Shown: positions 53,811 through 62,641, counted from the first letter of the stretch. The stretch is 64,000 bases of DNA from Bryobacteraceae bacterium (GCA_026129905.1 JAHCHE010000018.1:1-64000), one strand, 5' to 3'. A program made the numbers and translations. The notes: generated by a model not told the origin, from the sequence alone.

Positions 53811-55951
53811 TGGTCTCCGTCACCGTCCTGTTCGTCGGATCGAGCCTGTTGGCTTCGCTGCGCCGCGCCGAGCGCGAGATTAACGAACGCTACGGCGTCG
53901 CCGCGAAGATCCGCGCGCACAACGCCACGCTTCCGTTCGCCGGGCAACAGTGGACGTCAGTGGAGCGGGATCTCGCCGCCTCCGACATCGTCTTCGTCAT
54001 TCACGTCACCGACAGCGAGAATGCTCTCCAGATCGCAGGCGCGCTCGATCGCTACCGGGAGCGGCATCGCGCGGTCGTCGTCATCAACTGTCTGCGGGAC
54101 CTGATGCTGCGCACGCGCATGGGCAAGCTCGATCTCACAGGCCGCTCCACCGCTGCCGCGCCGGGCGTGGTCCGGCGCGCCGGCGCCTGGATGGCGAGCT
54201 ACGCCCGAGGCAGGACGAAACAACACAACGGCCGATCGCCGGAGCGGTACCTGAAGTATTTCGCCCACGTTCCCGCCATTCTGCGGATCATCCCGGCCAG
54301 GGGCAGGCTTCTCGATTCCAAACACTACCTCACGCTGTTCAGCTACTTTCTCCAGCCGACCCCCGCGAACGTCCGGTCGATGCTGCTCTACGCGATCAAG
54401 CATTACGCGGCGGTGGACGGCCGGAGGATCAAGCTCGATCCGCCCGAAACCAGGCCGGTGGTGGGCATCTATCACCCGGATGCCCCGTCGGTCTTCCCCA
54501 CTTTCAAAGCCTACAGGCGATGGTACGAGAGCCGGCCCGCGCGTCCGCGCCTCGATCCGAATCGCTCGATCGGCATGTTGCTGATGCGCACCCAGATCGT
54601 CAGCGGAGCGTGCCGCCATTACGATTACCTCATCCGGGCAATCGAAAGCGAGGGCCTGCCGGTAATTCCGGCGCTTTCGACCTTCATGGACAACCGGGAA
54701 GCGTGTCGCGCGTTTCTCGTCAATCCGGACGACCAGTCCCCGCGCGTAGGCCAGTTGCTCTCCCTGACCGGCTTTAGTTTCGTCGGCGGTCCGGCGATGA
54801 ACGACAGCAAGGCCGCCGTGCAGTTTCTGAAAGGGCTGAACCGGCCATTCCATTCGGTGGTCAACCTGGAAGCGCAGCGGATCGAAGATTGGATCGAGAA
54901 CCCGATCGGGCTGAATCCCGTGCAGACGGCGATGCAGGTCGCAATACCGGAGATCGACGGGGCCACGGACCCTATTGTCTTTGGAGGCGCGCCCGCCGCT
55001 GGCGACCAGCCGGAGCCGATCGAAGAACGATGCCGCCGGATCGCGCGCCGGCTGGCGCGATGGGACCGCCTGCGAACGGCGCCTAAAGCGGACATTCGCC
55101 TGGCAGTCGTTCTCTATTGCTTCCCGCCGAACCGCGGCAACCTAGGCACGGCCGCCGACCTCGACGTGTTCCCCAGCTTGTTCGACATCCTGCGCCGGCT
55201 GAAGATGGAGGGCTACGGAATCGACCTGCCCGCCGGCCCCGATGCCCTGCGAGAAATGCTGCTCGACGGAAGCCGGTCGGCTGGCGACGCTCCGGCCGCG
55301 ATCGCGCATCGCCTTCCCGCCGATGACTACTACCGGCTCTGTCCGTATGTCGAGGAAATCGAGCTCGAGTGGGGCCCGGCCCCCGGCCGCATCAATTCGC
55401 GAGGGCGTGACATCATGATCCACGGCGTCCGGCTTGGCGATGCATTCATCGGCGTGCAGCCGACGTTCGGCTATGAAGGCGATCCGATGCGGCTCCTGAT
55501 GGCCAAAGGCAGCGCTCCGCATCACGGCTTCATGGGCTTCTACACATTCCTCCGCGAGGTGTTTCGGGCGGACGCCGTGATTCATTTCGGGACGCACGGC
55601 GCGCTGGAATTTATGCCCGGCAAGCAGGCGGGGCTTTCCGGCCGTTGTTGGCCGGACCGCCTCATCGGCGATTTCCCGAATATCTATGTGTACAGCGTCA
55701 ACAATCCGTCGGAAGGGAGCATCGCGAAGAGGCGCTCCTACGCGGAGTTAATCTCGTACCTCACGCCCCCGGTGGAGAACGCCGGCTTATACAAGGAACT
55801 CGCCTCGTTGAAGGAACTGATTGCCGCGTACCGCCAGGCGGCCGACGAGCGGCAGCGCGAATACCTGTTCGAGGCCATCAGGGAAAAGGCCGCGGACCTC
55901 CATCTCGAGCCGTCGTCGGAAGGCATCGATGAACGTCTTCCCGTTCCCTGA
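53810..55951 (+). CDS. bchH: N-terminal half of a split BchH-like chelatase large subunit
   Basis: 713 residues from ATG 53810. It begins with the DUF3479-like domain of BchH rather than CobN: SDIVFVIHVTDSENALQI, LRTRMGKLDLTGRS, YLKYFAHVPAILRIIPARG, YLTLFSYFLQPTPANVRSML. It goes on with VVGIYHPDAPSVFPTF, IGMLLMRTQIVSGACRHYDYLIRAIE (blocks), AVVLYCFPPNRGNLGTAADLDVF, GVQPTFGYEGDPMRLL, DAVIHFGTHGALEFMPGKQAGLSG, NIYVYSVNNPSEGSIAKRRSYAELISYLTPP (blocks). It ends at FEAIREKAADLHLEPSS, exactly where the other half takes up the sequence. Together 1282 residues, similar to fused BchH. Confidence 0.87.
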   Translation: MVSVTVLFVGSSLLASLRRAEREINERYGVAAKIRAHNATLPFAGQQWTSVERDLAASDIVFVIHVTDSENALQIAGALDRYRERHRAVVVINCLRDLMLRTRMGKLDLTGRSTAAAPGVVRRAGAWMASYARGRTKQHNGRSPERYLKYFAHVPAILRIIPARGRLLDSKHYLTLFSYFLQPTPANVRSMLLYAIKHYAAVDGRRIKLDPPETRPVVGIYHPDAPSVFPTFKAYRRWYESRPARPRLDPNRSIGMLLMRTQIVSGACRHYDYLIRAIESEGLPVIPALSTFMDNREACRAFLVNPDDQSPRVGQLLSLTGFSFVGGPAMNDSKAAVQFLKGLNRPFHSVVNLEAQRIEDWIENPIGLNPVQTAMQVAIPEIDGATDPIVFGGAPAAGDQPEPIEERCRRIARRLARWDRLRTAPKADIRLAVVLYCFPPNRGNLGTAADLDVFPSLFDILRRLKMEGYGIDLPAGPDALREMLLDGSRSAGDAPAAIAHRLPADDYYRLCPYVEEIELEWGPAPGRINSRGRDIMIHGVRLGDAFIGVQPTFGYEGDPMRLLMAKGSAPHHGFMGFYTFLREVFRADAVIHFGTHGALEFMPGKQAGLSGRCWPDRLIGDFPNIYVYSVNNPSEGSIAKRRSYAELISYLTPPVENAGLYKELASLKELIAAYRQAADERQREYLFEAIREKAADLHLEPSSEGIDERLPVP

Positions 55952-55972
55952 CGCGCCGCCGCACGGTAGCGC

Positions 55973-56593
55973 TCAGAAGTCGATATCGGAGAGCAGTTGC
56001 GACGGCCGGAGACTGAAGGCGCGCGCGATGGCCAGCAGGCTCTCCATGCTCGGCAAGTGAACGCCGCGTTCGATCGATGAGATCTGCGAGACGCTGAGTC
56101 GCGTCGCATCGGCCAGGTCTTTTAGCGACCAGTCGCGCTCGGCGCGCAGCAACCGCACCCGGTGTCCCAGGCTCTGACGGAGGCGGTCCGGGTCGTTGCG
56201 GCCGAGGTCGTAAGCCTCCACCGCGTTCTTAAGCGTTTGCCGGAGCTGCGCCAGCGAGAACGGCTTCACCAGGTAGTCGAAAACTTTCAGCTTGAACGTG
56301 GCGCGCATGTCCTCGAGCGAGGGATAGCCGGTCACGATGATCACGCAGAGCTTCGGCCACCGCCCCACGAGTTGCTCGAGCACTTTGTCTCCGCGGAACT
56401 CGCCCATTTTGATGTCGAGCAGAACGATGTCGGGGCTACGCTTCTGGCAGGCTTCGAACAGGTCCTCCGGGTGAGCGAAGGTGCGGACGGAGTAGACGCT
56501 CTCGTCCTTCAGGAAGTCTTCGACGTAGTTGAGGAAGTCGTAGTCGTCGTCAAGCACGGCTACATCAATCGGCAATGTGGGAACAGCGTTCAT
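55973..56593 (-). CDS. Response regulator with REC and XRE-type HTH domains
   Basis: 206 residues from ATG 56593. REC ~8-125 with acidic pocket VAVLDDDYDF, phospho-acceptor Asp about residue 59 in IVLLDIKMGE, VIIVTGYPS and YLVKPFSLAQL. Then an XRE/HTH_3 domain ~143-198: LGHRVRLLRAERDWSLKDLA, RLSVSQISSIERGVHLPSMESLLAIA (blocks). A REC joined to a Cro/CI-type HTH is less usual than OmpR/NarL/Fis types. It is convergent with the chelatase operon and divergent from the Rieske operon (287 bp apart), so it could control the latter. The kinase is not next to it. Confidence 0.85.
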   Translation of the reverse strand: MNAVPTLPIDVAVLDDDYDFLNYVEDFLKDESVYSVRTFAHPEDLFEACQKRSPDIVLLDIKMGEFRGDKVLEQLVGRWPKLCVIIVTGYPSLEDMRATFKLKVFDYLVKPFSLAQLRQTLKNAVEAYDLGRNDPDRLRQSLGHRVRLLRAERDWSLKDLADATRLSVSQISSIERGVHLPSMESLLAIARAFSLRPSQLLSDIDF

Positions 56594-56792
56594 CGCCCCT
56601 CCTGGCGAACGCGATACACAGCCCCGACGGCGAATCGGAACCGCGCCCAGACGCGTGATCGCCCTCTTCTCTATTCACCAAAGTGTGCAGCAACTTCGCC
56701 CGCGTGTAAAGGAAAAATTCACCGGGGGCGGGCCGCGGCCCCAAGCGGCAACAGGTGAAGCTTACAAAAAGTTTTAAAGAAAGCCGGGCGTC

Positions 56793-56821
56793 TTGACACC
56801 GGGACATGAAAAATATACAAT
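56793..56821 (+). promoter_or_regulatory. Consensus-like sigma-70 promoter of the Rieske/cytochrome b operon
   Basis: TTGACA (56793-56798) and TACAAT (56816-56821) with exactly 17 bp between. Transcription would begin near 56828, 52 bases before ATG 56880. This rules out the longer open frame that begins with the same TTG at 56793. Confidence 0.8.
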
Positions 56822-56879
56822 TTGGTACACACCGGGCAACCGGGCCGCACGATACTGGGAAGGAGTTCGTTCAGAGCCT

Positions 56880-57482
56880 ATGGAGAGGACGTCATCGCCC
56901 CCTGGGGCAGGCGATTCTGTGTCCAAGCCAGCCGCGCCGCCTAAAGCGAAGGCCGCGGGGGCGAAGCCGGCAGCGGACAATGGCGGACCGAAGATCTCGG
57001 AACCTCGCAAGTTGCACCGGCGCTTCGTGTGGACCTCGATCGGCGGATTCCTCGGCGTGAACTTCTTGATGTTCCTCCGGTTTTTCTTTCCGCGCACGCT
57101 CTTTGAGCCCAGTTCCCGGTTCCGCATCGGCTCCCCGTCGGATTTTCCGATGGGCGTCGATGAGCGATTCAAGCAGTCGCATCGGATTTGGGTGGTGAGG
57201 CAGCCGGACAAGCTGTTCGTGCTTCACGCGCGCTGCACCCATCTGGGATGCACTCCCAACTGGGTGGAAACCGAGAACAAGTTCAAGTGCCCCTGCCACG
57301 GCAGTGGATACGATATCGAAGGAATCAACTTCGAAGGGCCGGCGCCGCGCCCGATGGACCGCACCTACGTCGAGTTGGATGCCGAAGGACAGATCGTGGT
57401 GGATACCAGCCGGCTTTACGAATGCCCGCCCGGTGCGCCGTGCCAGTTCGAGACCGAGAACTCGTACCTCGAAGTCGCCTAG
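56880..57482 (+). CDS. Rieske [2Fe-2S] protein of a cytochrome bc/b6f-type complex
   Basis: 200 residues from ATG 56880. A basic, Pro/Ala-rich cytoplasmic start, one membrane anchor ~47-66 ([21 protein letters not shown], split), then the cluster-binding domain: C119-T-H121-LGC and C137-P-C-H140-GSGYD, with the extra Cys pair that forms the usual disulfide. It moves electrons from quinol at cytochrome b to the c-type acceptor. First gene of the bc operon, 31 bp before the cytochrome b gene. AGGAG at 56861 is rather far from ATG (14 bp), so the start is fairly but not completely sure. Confidence 0.92.
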   Translation: MERTSSPPGAGDSVSKPAAPPKAKAAGAKPAADNGGPKISEPRKLHRRFVWTSIGGFLGVNFLMFLRFFFPRTLFEPSSRFRIGSPSDFPMGVDERFKQSHRIWVVRQPDKLFVLHARCTHLGCTPNWVETENKFKCPCHGSGYDIEGINFEGPAPRPMDRTYVELDAEGQIVVDTSRLYECPPGAPCQFETENSYLEVA

Positions 57483-57513
57483 ATGCGTTTGCGAATAGGG
57501 GAGAGAAATCGCG

Positions 57514-58398
57514 ATGGAGCCGGATAACAAACAGGAAAAAAGCGGCGGCTCGGCGATCATCGACCGCGCCCGCGGCGAGATCAAAGAGCTAACCGAGGAT
57601 CTCAAGAAGCCGCAGGAGACGCAGCTCTGGAAGTCCGTCTTTCGGGTCAAGCACGAGCGGACCGATCCGCGTACTCGCGCCCTGGGCGTGTTGTCCAACG
57701 TTTTCCTCCACCTGCACCCGGCCCGAATCAACCGTGACGCGGTCCGTTACAGCTTCACCTGGGGCATGGGCGGCATCACCTTCTACCTGTTCCTGGTGCT
57801 TACATTTACCGGCGTCCTGTTGATGTTTTACTATCATCCGACCAAGATTCAGGCCTTCCGCGACATACTCTTCCTCGAACACGACGTGCCTTTCGGTAAG
57901 CTGCTTCGCAACATGCACCGCTGGGCGGCTCACCTGATGATCATCACCGTCTGGCTCCACATGTTCCGAGTGGTGCTTACCGGCTCTTATAAGAAACCGC
58001 GCGAGTTCAACTGGTGCGTCGGCGTTATCTTACTGGTATTTACTCTGTTGCTGTCGTTTACCGGGTACCTTCTGCCGGACGATCAACTGGGATTCTGGGC
58101 CGTCACGGTGGGCACGAATATGGCTCGGGCGACGCCGCTTCTGGGACACGAAGGGCCGTTCGGCGTGGAACTTGGGATGACCGCGTTCAACGACGTCCGC
58201 TTCGCGCTGCTCGGCGGCTCGATCGTCGACGCGAATGCGTTGTTGCGGGCTTACATCTGGCATTGCATCGCCATCCCGCTCATCGTGTCGGTGTTCCTGG
58301 GCGTGCACTTCTGGCGAGTGCGAAAAGATGGCGGCATCTCCGGACCAGCCCCCGTGATGTTGGAGTCGGAGATCAAGCCGGTGAGAAGCTTGCGGTAG
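57514..58398 (+). CDS. Cytochrome b6-type (N-terminal half of cytochrome b)
   Basis: 294 residues, SD GGGGAGAG upstream. A ~75-residue charged N-terminal extension, then four membrane helices. Heme b ligands: H135 and H149 (MHRWAAHLMIITVWLHMF) and H250 and H265 (YIWHCIAIPLIVSVFLGVHF, split). The spacing 13/14 between the His pairs is that of cytochrome b6 rather than mitochondrial cytochrome b. There is no Cys where b6f complexes attach heme c-i. With the next gene (subunit IV) it makes the split cytochrome b of a quinol-cytochrome c reductase. Confidence 0.93.
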   Translation: MEPDNKQEKSGGSAIIDRARGEIKELTEDLKKPQETQLWKSVFRVKHERTDPRTRALGVLSNVFLHLHPARINRDAVRYSFTWGMGGITFYLFLVLTFTGVLLMFYYHPTKIQAFRDILFLEHDVPFGKLLRNMHRWAAHLMIITVWLHMFRVVLTGSYKKPREFNWCVGVILLVFTLLLSFTGYLLPDDQLGFWAVTVGTNMARATPLLGHEGPFGVELGMTAFNDVRFALLGGSIVDANALLRAYIWHCIAIPLIVSVFLGVHFWRVRKDGGISGPAPVMLESEIKPVRSLR

Positions 58399-58452
58399 GA
58401 AAGAACGAGAGCGGACGGGTTGGTAGCCCGTCCGGACGGGCAAGGGGGGAGT

Positions 58453-59388
58453 ATGGACTGGGCGCAACTCTGGGAAATCGTCTCGCTGCCGGACAACATT
58501 CCGATTGTGGCCCTCGTTGTCCTGGTTCCGTTCTACACCTGGTATGGCCTGCGGCAGGCAAGGGCTACAGACCGCCTCATCGGCGAACTGGAAGCCAGCC
58601 CTGAACTCGCCAAGACGCACCACCGCAAGATCCATCCCTTCAAGCCCGGCTGGGCGCGGGAATTACAGGTTTGGCCGTATCTGCTGCGCGTCGAGTTTCT
58701 CGCCGCCGTCGTGGTGACCCTGGTTCTCATGGTGTGGTCGATCACCCTGGATGCGCCGCTCGAAGAACCGGCGAACCCTAATCACACGATGAACCCTTCG
58801 AAAGCGCCCTGGTATTTCGTCGGGCTTCAGGAAATGCTGGTGTACTTCGACCCCTGGTTCGCGGGCGTCGTACTTCCTACCCTGATCATTGTCGGCTTAA
58901 TGGTATTCCCATACATCGATACGAATCCGCTTGGCATTGGTTACTACACAATTCGACAACGCGCGGTGGCGCTCTGGGGGTACGGCGTCGGCTTCTTCCT
59001 TTGGCTGGTGCTGATCTTTATCGGGACCTTTGTGCGCGGGCCCGGCTGGATGTGGTTTTGGCCCGGCCAGACATGGGACCACACGCGCGTCATCTACGAG
59101 GTGAACCGCAATCTGTCCGACATCGTCGGAATCACGAACCCGTGGCTTGCCGCGATCGTCGGAATCATTGCGGTCGGCGTGTTCTACGCCGGAACTGGAT
59201 GGGGCATTCATAAGCTGGTGACGCGCACGCCCCTGGACCGGAAGATCTTTGAGCGTACCAACTTGTTGCAATACTTGACGTTTCAGTTCTTCGCGATCAC
59301 GATTCTCGTCGCATTGCCGGCAAAGATGTTGTTAAGGTTACTGTTCCGGATTCAGTACGTCTTAGTAACTCCGTGGTTTAACATCTGA
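58453..59388 (+). CDS. Subunit IV-like C-terminal half of cytochrome b
   Basis: 311 residues from ATG 58453, preceded by GGGGGGAG. About six membrane helices: one N-terminal (~10-26), then subunit IV-like. The quinol-site motif that is PEWY in b6f is here KAPWYFVGLQEMLVYFDPW, so the acidic residue is replaced. Other blocks: PNHTMNPSKAP, VVLPTLIIVGLMVFPYID, RAVALWGYGVGFFLW. The extra C-terminal helices make it longer than plant subunit IV (~160). Follows cytochrome b6 by 54 bp; the cytochrome c gene is 67 bp on. Confidence 0.9.
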   Translation: MDWAQLWEIVSLPDNIPIVALVVLVPFYTWYGLRQARATDRLIGELEASPELAKTHHRKIHPFKPGWARELQVWPYLLRVEFLAAVVVTLVLMVWSITLDAPLEEPANPNHTMNPSKAPWYFVGLQEMLVYFDPWFAGVVLPTLIIVGLMVFPYIDTNPLGIGYYTIRQRAVALWGYGVGFFLWLVLIFIGTFVRGPGWMWFWPGQTWDHTRVIYEVNRNLSDIVGITNPWLAAIVGIIAVGVFYAGTGWGIHKLVTRTPLDRKIFERTNLLQYLTFQFFAITILVALPAKMLLRLLFRIQYVLVTPWFNI

Positions 59389-59455
59389 GCCTATAGAGGC
59401 GGGTTCCTGGATCGGCGGTCGGGAAGGCACGACAATTTACGGAGGGTTGCGCTAA

Positions 59456-62400
59456 ATGGCCAGCGATAACGAGCAAGCGACGAAACCGGGCGTCGAGCCG
59501 GATCCCATCGCCGACAAGTCGCTGAGTTTCCCTCTGCTGGTGCTGTCCGGTCTCCTGTTCCTCTCCCTGGTCTGGGCGCTCTACGACGAACTGCTGGCGG
59601 CGCGTCCCTGGAAACAATACCAGCAGGAGTTCGTGAGCCGGTATACCAACTTTCTCAAGAAGCTCGGACCGCAACAGGCGGCGCTCGAAAAGCAGGTGCT
59701 CGCTTCGCCGGAGTTCCAGAAGATCGAGGAGCAGCGGAAAGCGGCCGAGGCCGCGGTCGCTCCGCGGGTGCGCGAGATCGACGCCGAACTCCAGAACATC
59801 CGGGCGGAACTGGCGGCCATCAAAATGCCCTTCCAGGACGCCCGCGCGCGAGTCGCCGCCCTGACGTACGAGCTGGATCACGCCGGCGGCGAAGGAGCGA
59901 AAAACAGCATCCGCCGCAATATCGAGAAAGTGAAAAGCGGCCCGTTCCGGGTCTCGCTGCCGGGCGCCGATGGAGGTCCTAAGCCGCTCACCTTCGACGA
60001 CCTCGAACAGCGGTTCAACGACCTCAAAACACGCGAATCCCAGCTTAACGCCGAGCGCACCCGGATCACCGCCGAAAGCCGTGACCTGACCCGCGCGCGA
60101 AACCAGTTCCTGGCCGATCGGATGCCCGGCCTTGGGCCGCAGCAGATTGAAGGGTTGCTGCGGAAGATGGACGGATTCACCGTAGAAATCAAGCAGATCC
60201 ACGTCGAGGAGGCCGGCCTCATCGACCGGTGCGAATCCTGCCACGCGGGCATCCGCGAACCGGCCGTGATCACCGCTGCCGACATGGGAGGCAACCAGGT
60301 ATTCGTCAGCCATCCCAACAAGCCCTTGCTCGCGCTTCATGATCCCGAACGGTTCGGCTGCACGCCGTGCCACAACGGCAACGGCCTTGCGACCTCCAGC
60401 GCGACAGCCGCGCATGGCGCCTACAAGCACTGGCTCTGGCCGATGTTCGACAAGGAGAACAGCGAGGCCGGCTGTATCCAGTGCCATTTCACTGATCGCG
60501 TGCTGGAACAGGCTCCCGTCCTCACCCGCGGCCGCGACCTCTTCGAGTTGAAGGGCTGCATCGGTTGCCACCGGTACGAGGGTTTCGACCGCGAATCCGA
60601 CGCCCTTGCCAATTTGCGCAAGGAAACCCAGGGGCTCGAAATGAGGCGGCAGGAATCGCGCCTCGAAATGGACCGCGAGATCAAGAGGGGCGATGAGGCC
60701 TCCACCAACGAGGAGGCGCAGGCGCATTACGCGCTGGCGGAGAACCTGCGCGTTTCCGCGAGCAATCTCGACGCCCGCCTCGAGTCGCTCGAACAACAGG
60801 CGAAATTCCTCATGCAGGACCAGAAGAAGGTCGGGCCGAACCTCAAGGACGTCCGTCTGAAGCTGCGAAAGGAATGGATTCCCGTTTGGCTCAAGGACCC
60901 GCAAGCCTTCCGGCCGGGAACCAAAATGCCCACCTTCCGGCTGACGGACGCGGAAATCGAAGCGCTTTCGGCCTTCGTCTGGCAATCCGGTCTGGAAGGG
61001 CCGAGGCCCGCTCCGCAACCGGCCGGAAATGCCGGCAGGGGAAAAGAGTTGTTCGAGACGCGCGGTTGTCTTGCCTGCCATTCCATCGGAGAAGGCGACA
61101 GCCACCTCGGCGGCGAGTTCGCCGCGAATTTGTCCCGGCTCGGCGAGAAAGCAAGCTACGACTACATCGTCAGGTGGGTCCACGATCCGCGCGAGCGGAC
61201 GCGCCCCTACTGCCCTCACGAGCGGCGCGACCTCGGTCCCGAGGACTACGCCCGCCATGGACTGCCGTTCGTTTTTGGCGACGACCATTCCGCATGTCCC
61301 AACGACGGCCACCAACTGCAGGTCCAGAACATGACCGTGATGCCCAGCTTCCGCCTCACCACGGAAGAATCCCGCGACATCGCGGCGTACCTCACGGGCC
61401 TCAAGCACAACGATGCGTCCTACCCGGCCAACGCCGGCTACATGGATAATCGCGACCTCTTCGAACAGGGACGGACGCTGGCGGGACGCTACGGCTGCGG
61501 GAGTTGTCACGAGATCCAGGGATTGGAGGATGCGCCCCGCATCGGCACGGAACTGACGAAGGAAGCCAGCAAGCCGATGGAGCAGTTGGATTTCGGCCTA
61601 CTCGAGCACCAGGCGAAAAAAGAGGGCTGGTACACCCACAAGGGCTTCTTCGTCCGCAAGATCAAGTCGCCCTCGCTGTTCGACCAGGGCCGGGAGAAAC
61701 CGCCGGAAGAACAGTTGCGCATGCCGAACATCCATGTCACCGAGGACGACGTCCGCGCGCTGACGACGTTGTTGGTCGGCAGCATCGACTCTCCGTTTTT
61801 CGGCAAGTTCCGCGTCATCCCGGAACAGTTCCGCTACATCCCGACCGACCAGCAGCGAGACATTCAGGAAGGCTGGTGGCTCATCAAGAAGTACAACTGC
61901 ATGGGTTGTCACAACGTGCAGATTGGCCAGAAGTCCGTCGTCAGCGGTTTGCCGAGATATCAGGACCCGGACTGGAAGGAACAGGTGCCGCCGACGCTGG
62001 TGCAGGAGGGCGCCCGCGTCAACCCCGACTGGCTGACGCGATTCCTCGCGAATCCCGCCCTCAGCGAACGCGACGCGAATCGCAACGGCGTCCGAACCTA
62101 CCTCCATATCCGCATGCCGACCTTCCATTTTTCGCCAAATGAAATCAGGACGCTGGTCCGATTCTTTGAGGCGCTGGCGGGACAGCCCAGTCCGCACATC
62201 CCGACCAGGCTTGAACCGCTTGACGACCGCGAACGGCTGATGGCACGCGCGTTGTTCTCGTCGAAAGCCGCGCCCTGCCTGAAGTGTCACCTGGTGGGTA
62301 ATCCCTCGCACGATCGCTTCGCCACGGCGCCGAACTTCCTTCAGGCCGCTGAGCGCCTCAAACCCGGTTGGACAACGCGGTGGATGATCGATCCGCAGGC

Positions 62401-62641
62401 GATCAGCCCCGGCACGGCGATGCCCTCGGGGCTGTTCCGCCAGGACGGCGCTCATTGGGTGTTCGCCGGTCCAACGCCCGACATATTCAAAGGTTACTCG
62501 CGGGATCACGTGCAGTTATTAGTGCGGTATATGTTCCAACTTACGGCCGAAGAGCAGAGGCAGCTTATACAACAGTTGCCCTCAACGGCGGAGGTCAGAC
62601 AGGAGAAGCCTCTCGTGGCCATGGAGAGGAGCGGGCCGTAG
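59456..62641 (+). CDS. Large membrane-anchored octaheme cytochrome c with coiled coils
   Basis: 1061 residues. An N-terminal anchor ~24-43 (FPLLVLSGLLFLSLVWALYD), then a long coiled coil ~65-250, followed by eight CXXCH sites: CESCH 259, CTPCH 302, CIQCH 340, CIGCH 368, CLACH 538, CGSCH 681, CMGCH 815, CLKCH 941. A second coiled-coil insert lies ~375-450. The last five modules look like mono-heme cytochrome c domains (MPTFRLTDAEIEALSAFVW, MPSFRLTTEESRDIAAYL, MPTFHFSPNEIRTLVRFFEAL) with distal Met. It would take the place of cytochrome c1/f in the complex and pass electrons outward. Confidence 0.9.
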   Translation: MASDNEQATKPGVEPDPIADKSLSFPLLVLSGLLFLSLVWALYDELLAARPWKQYQQEFVSRYTNFLKKLGPQQAALEKQVLASPEFQKIEEQRKAAEAAVAPRVREIDAELQNIRAELAAIKMPFQDARARVAALTYELDHAGGEGAKNSIRRNIEKVKSGPFRVSLPGADGGPKPLTFDDLEQRFNDLKTRESQLNAERTRITAESRDLTRARNQFLADRMPGLGPQQIEGLLRKMDGFTVEIKQIHVEEAGLIDRCESCHAGIREPAVITAADMGGNQVFVSHPNKPLLALHDPERFGCTPCHNGNGLATSSATAAHGAYKHWLWPMFDKENSEAGCIQCHFTDRVLEQAPVLTRGRDLFELKGCIGCHRYEGFDRESDALANLRKETQGLEMRRQESRLEMDREIKRGDEASTNEEAQAHYALAENLRVSASNLDARLESLEQQAKFLMQDQKKVGPNLKDVRLKLRKEWIPVWLKDPQAFRPGTKMPTFRLTDAEIEALSAFVWQSGLEGPRPAPQPAGNAGRGKELFETRGCLACHSIGEGDSHLGGEFAANLSRLGEKASYDYIVRWVHDPRERTRPYCPHERRDLGPEDYARHGLPFVFGDDHSACPNDGHQLQVQNMTVMPSFRLTTEESRDIAAYLTGLKHNDASYPANAGYMDNRDLFEQGRTLAGRYGCGSCHEIQGLEDAPRIGTELTKEASKPMEQLDFGLLEHQAKKEGWYTHKGFFVRKIKSPSLFDQGREKPPEEQLRMPNIHVTEDDVRALTTLLVGSIDSPFFGKFRVIPEQFRYIPTDQQRDIQEGWWLIKKYNCMGCHNVQIGQKSVVSGLPRYQDPDWKEQVPPTLVQEGARVNPDWLTRFLANPALSERDANRNGVRTYLHIRMPTFHFSPNEIRTLVRFFEALAGQPSPHIPTRLEPLDDRERLMARALFSSKAAPCLKCHLVGNPSHDRFATAPNFLQAAERLKPGWTTRWMIDPQAISPGTAMPSGLFRQDGAHWVFAGPTPDIFKGYSRDHVQLLVRYMFQLTAEEQRQLIQQLPSTAEVRQEKPLVAMERSGP

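Noticed and set aside
53810-53812. Frameshift joining the two H-subunit halves into one protein
   Set aside because: The order is C-half then N-half, so a frameshift would give a permuted chain, not a normal H subunit; the TGATG overlap looks like coupled translation instead.
52101-55951. CobN (cobaltochelatase) identity for the two large-subunit genes
   Set aside because: The N-terminal half has DUF3479-like blocks (RTRMGKLDL, LRIIPARG) typical of BchH, and subunits I and D are BchI/BchD-like; kept as an alternative to test, not as the call.
49244-55951. Evidence for phototrophy
   Set aside because: Chelatase genes alone are not enough; no other pigment, reaction centre or antenna gene is in the window.
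59378-61510. 710-codon open frame antisense to the octaheme cytochrome
   Set aside because: It mirrors the heme protein codon for codon; composition is that of a GC-rich shadow frame with no recognisable domain, while the plus strand carries eight CXXCH sites.
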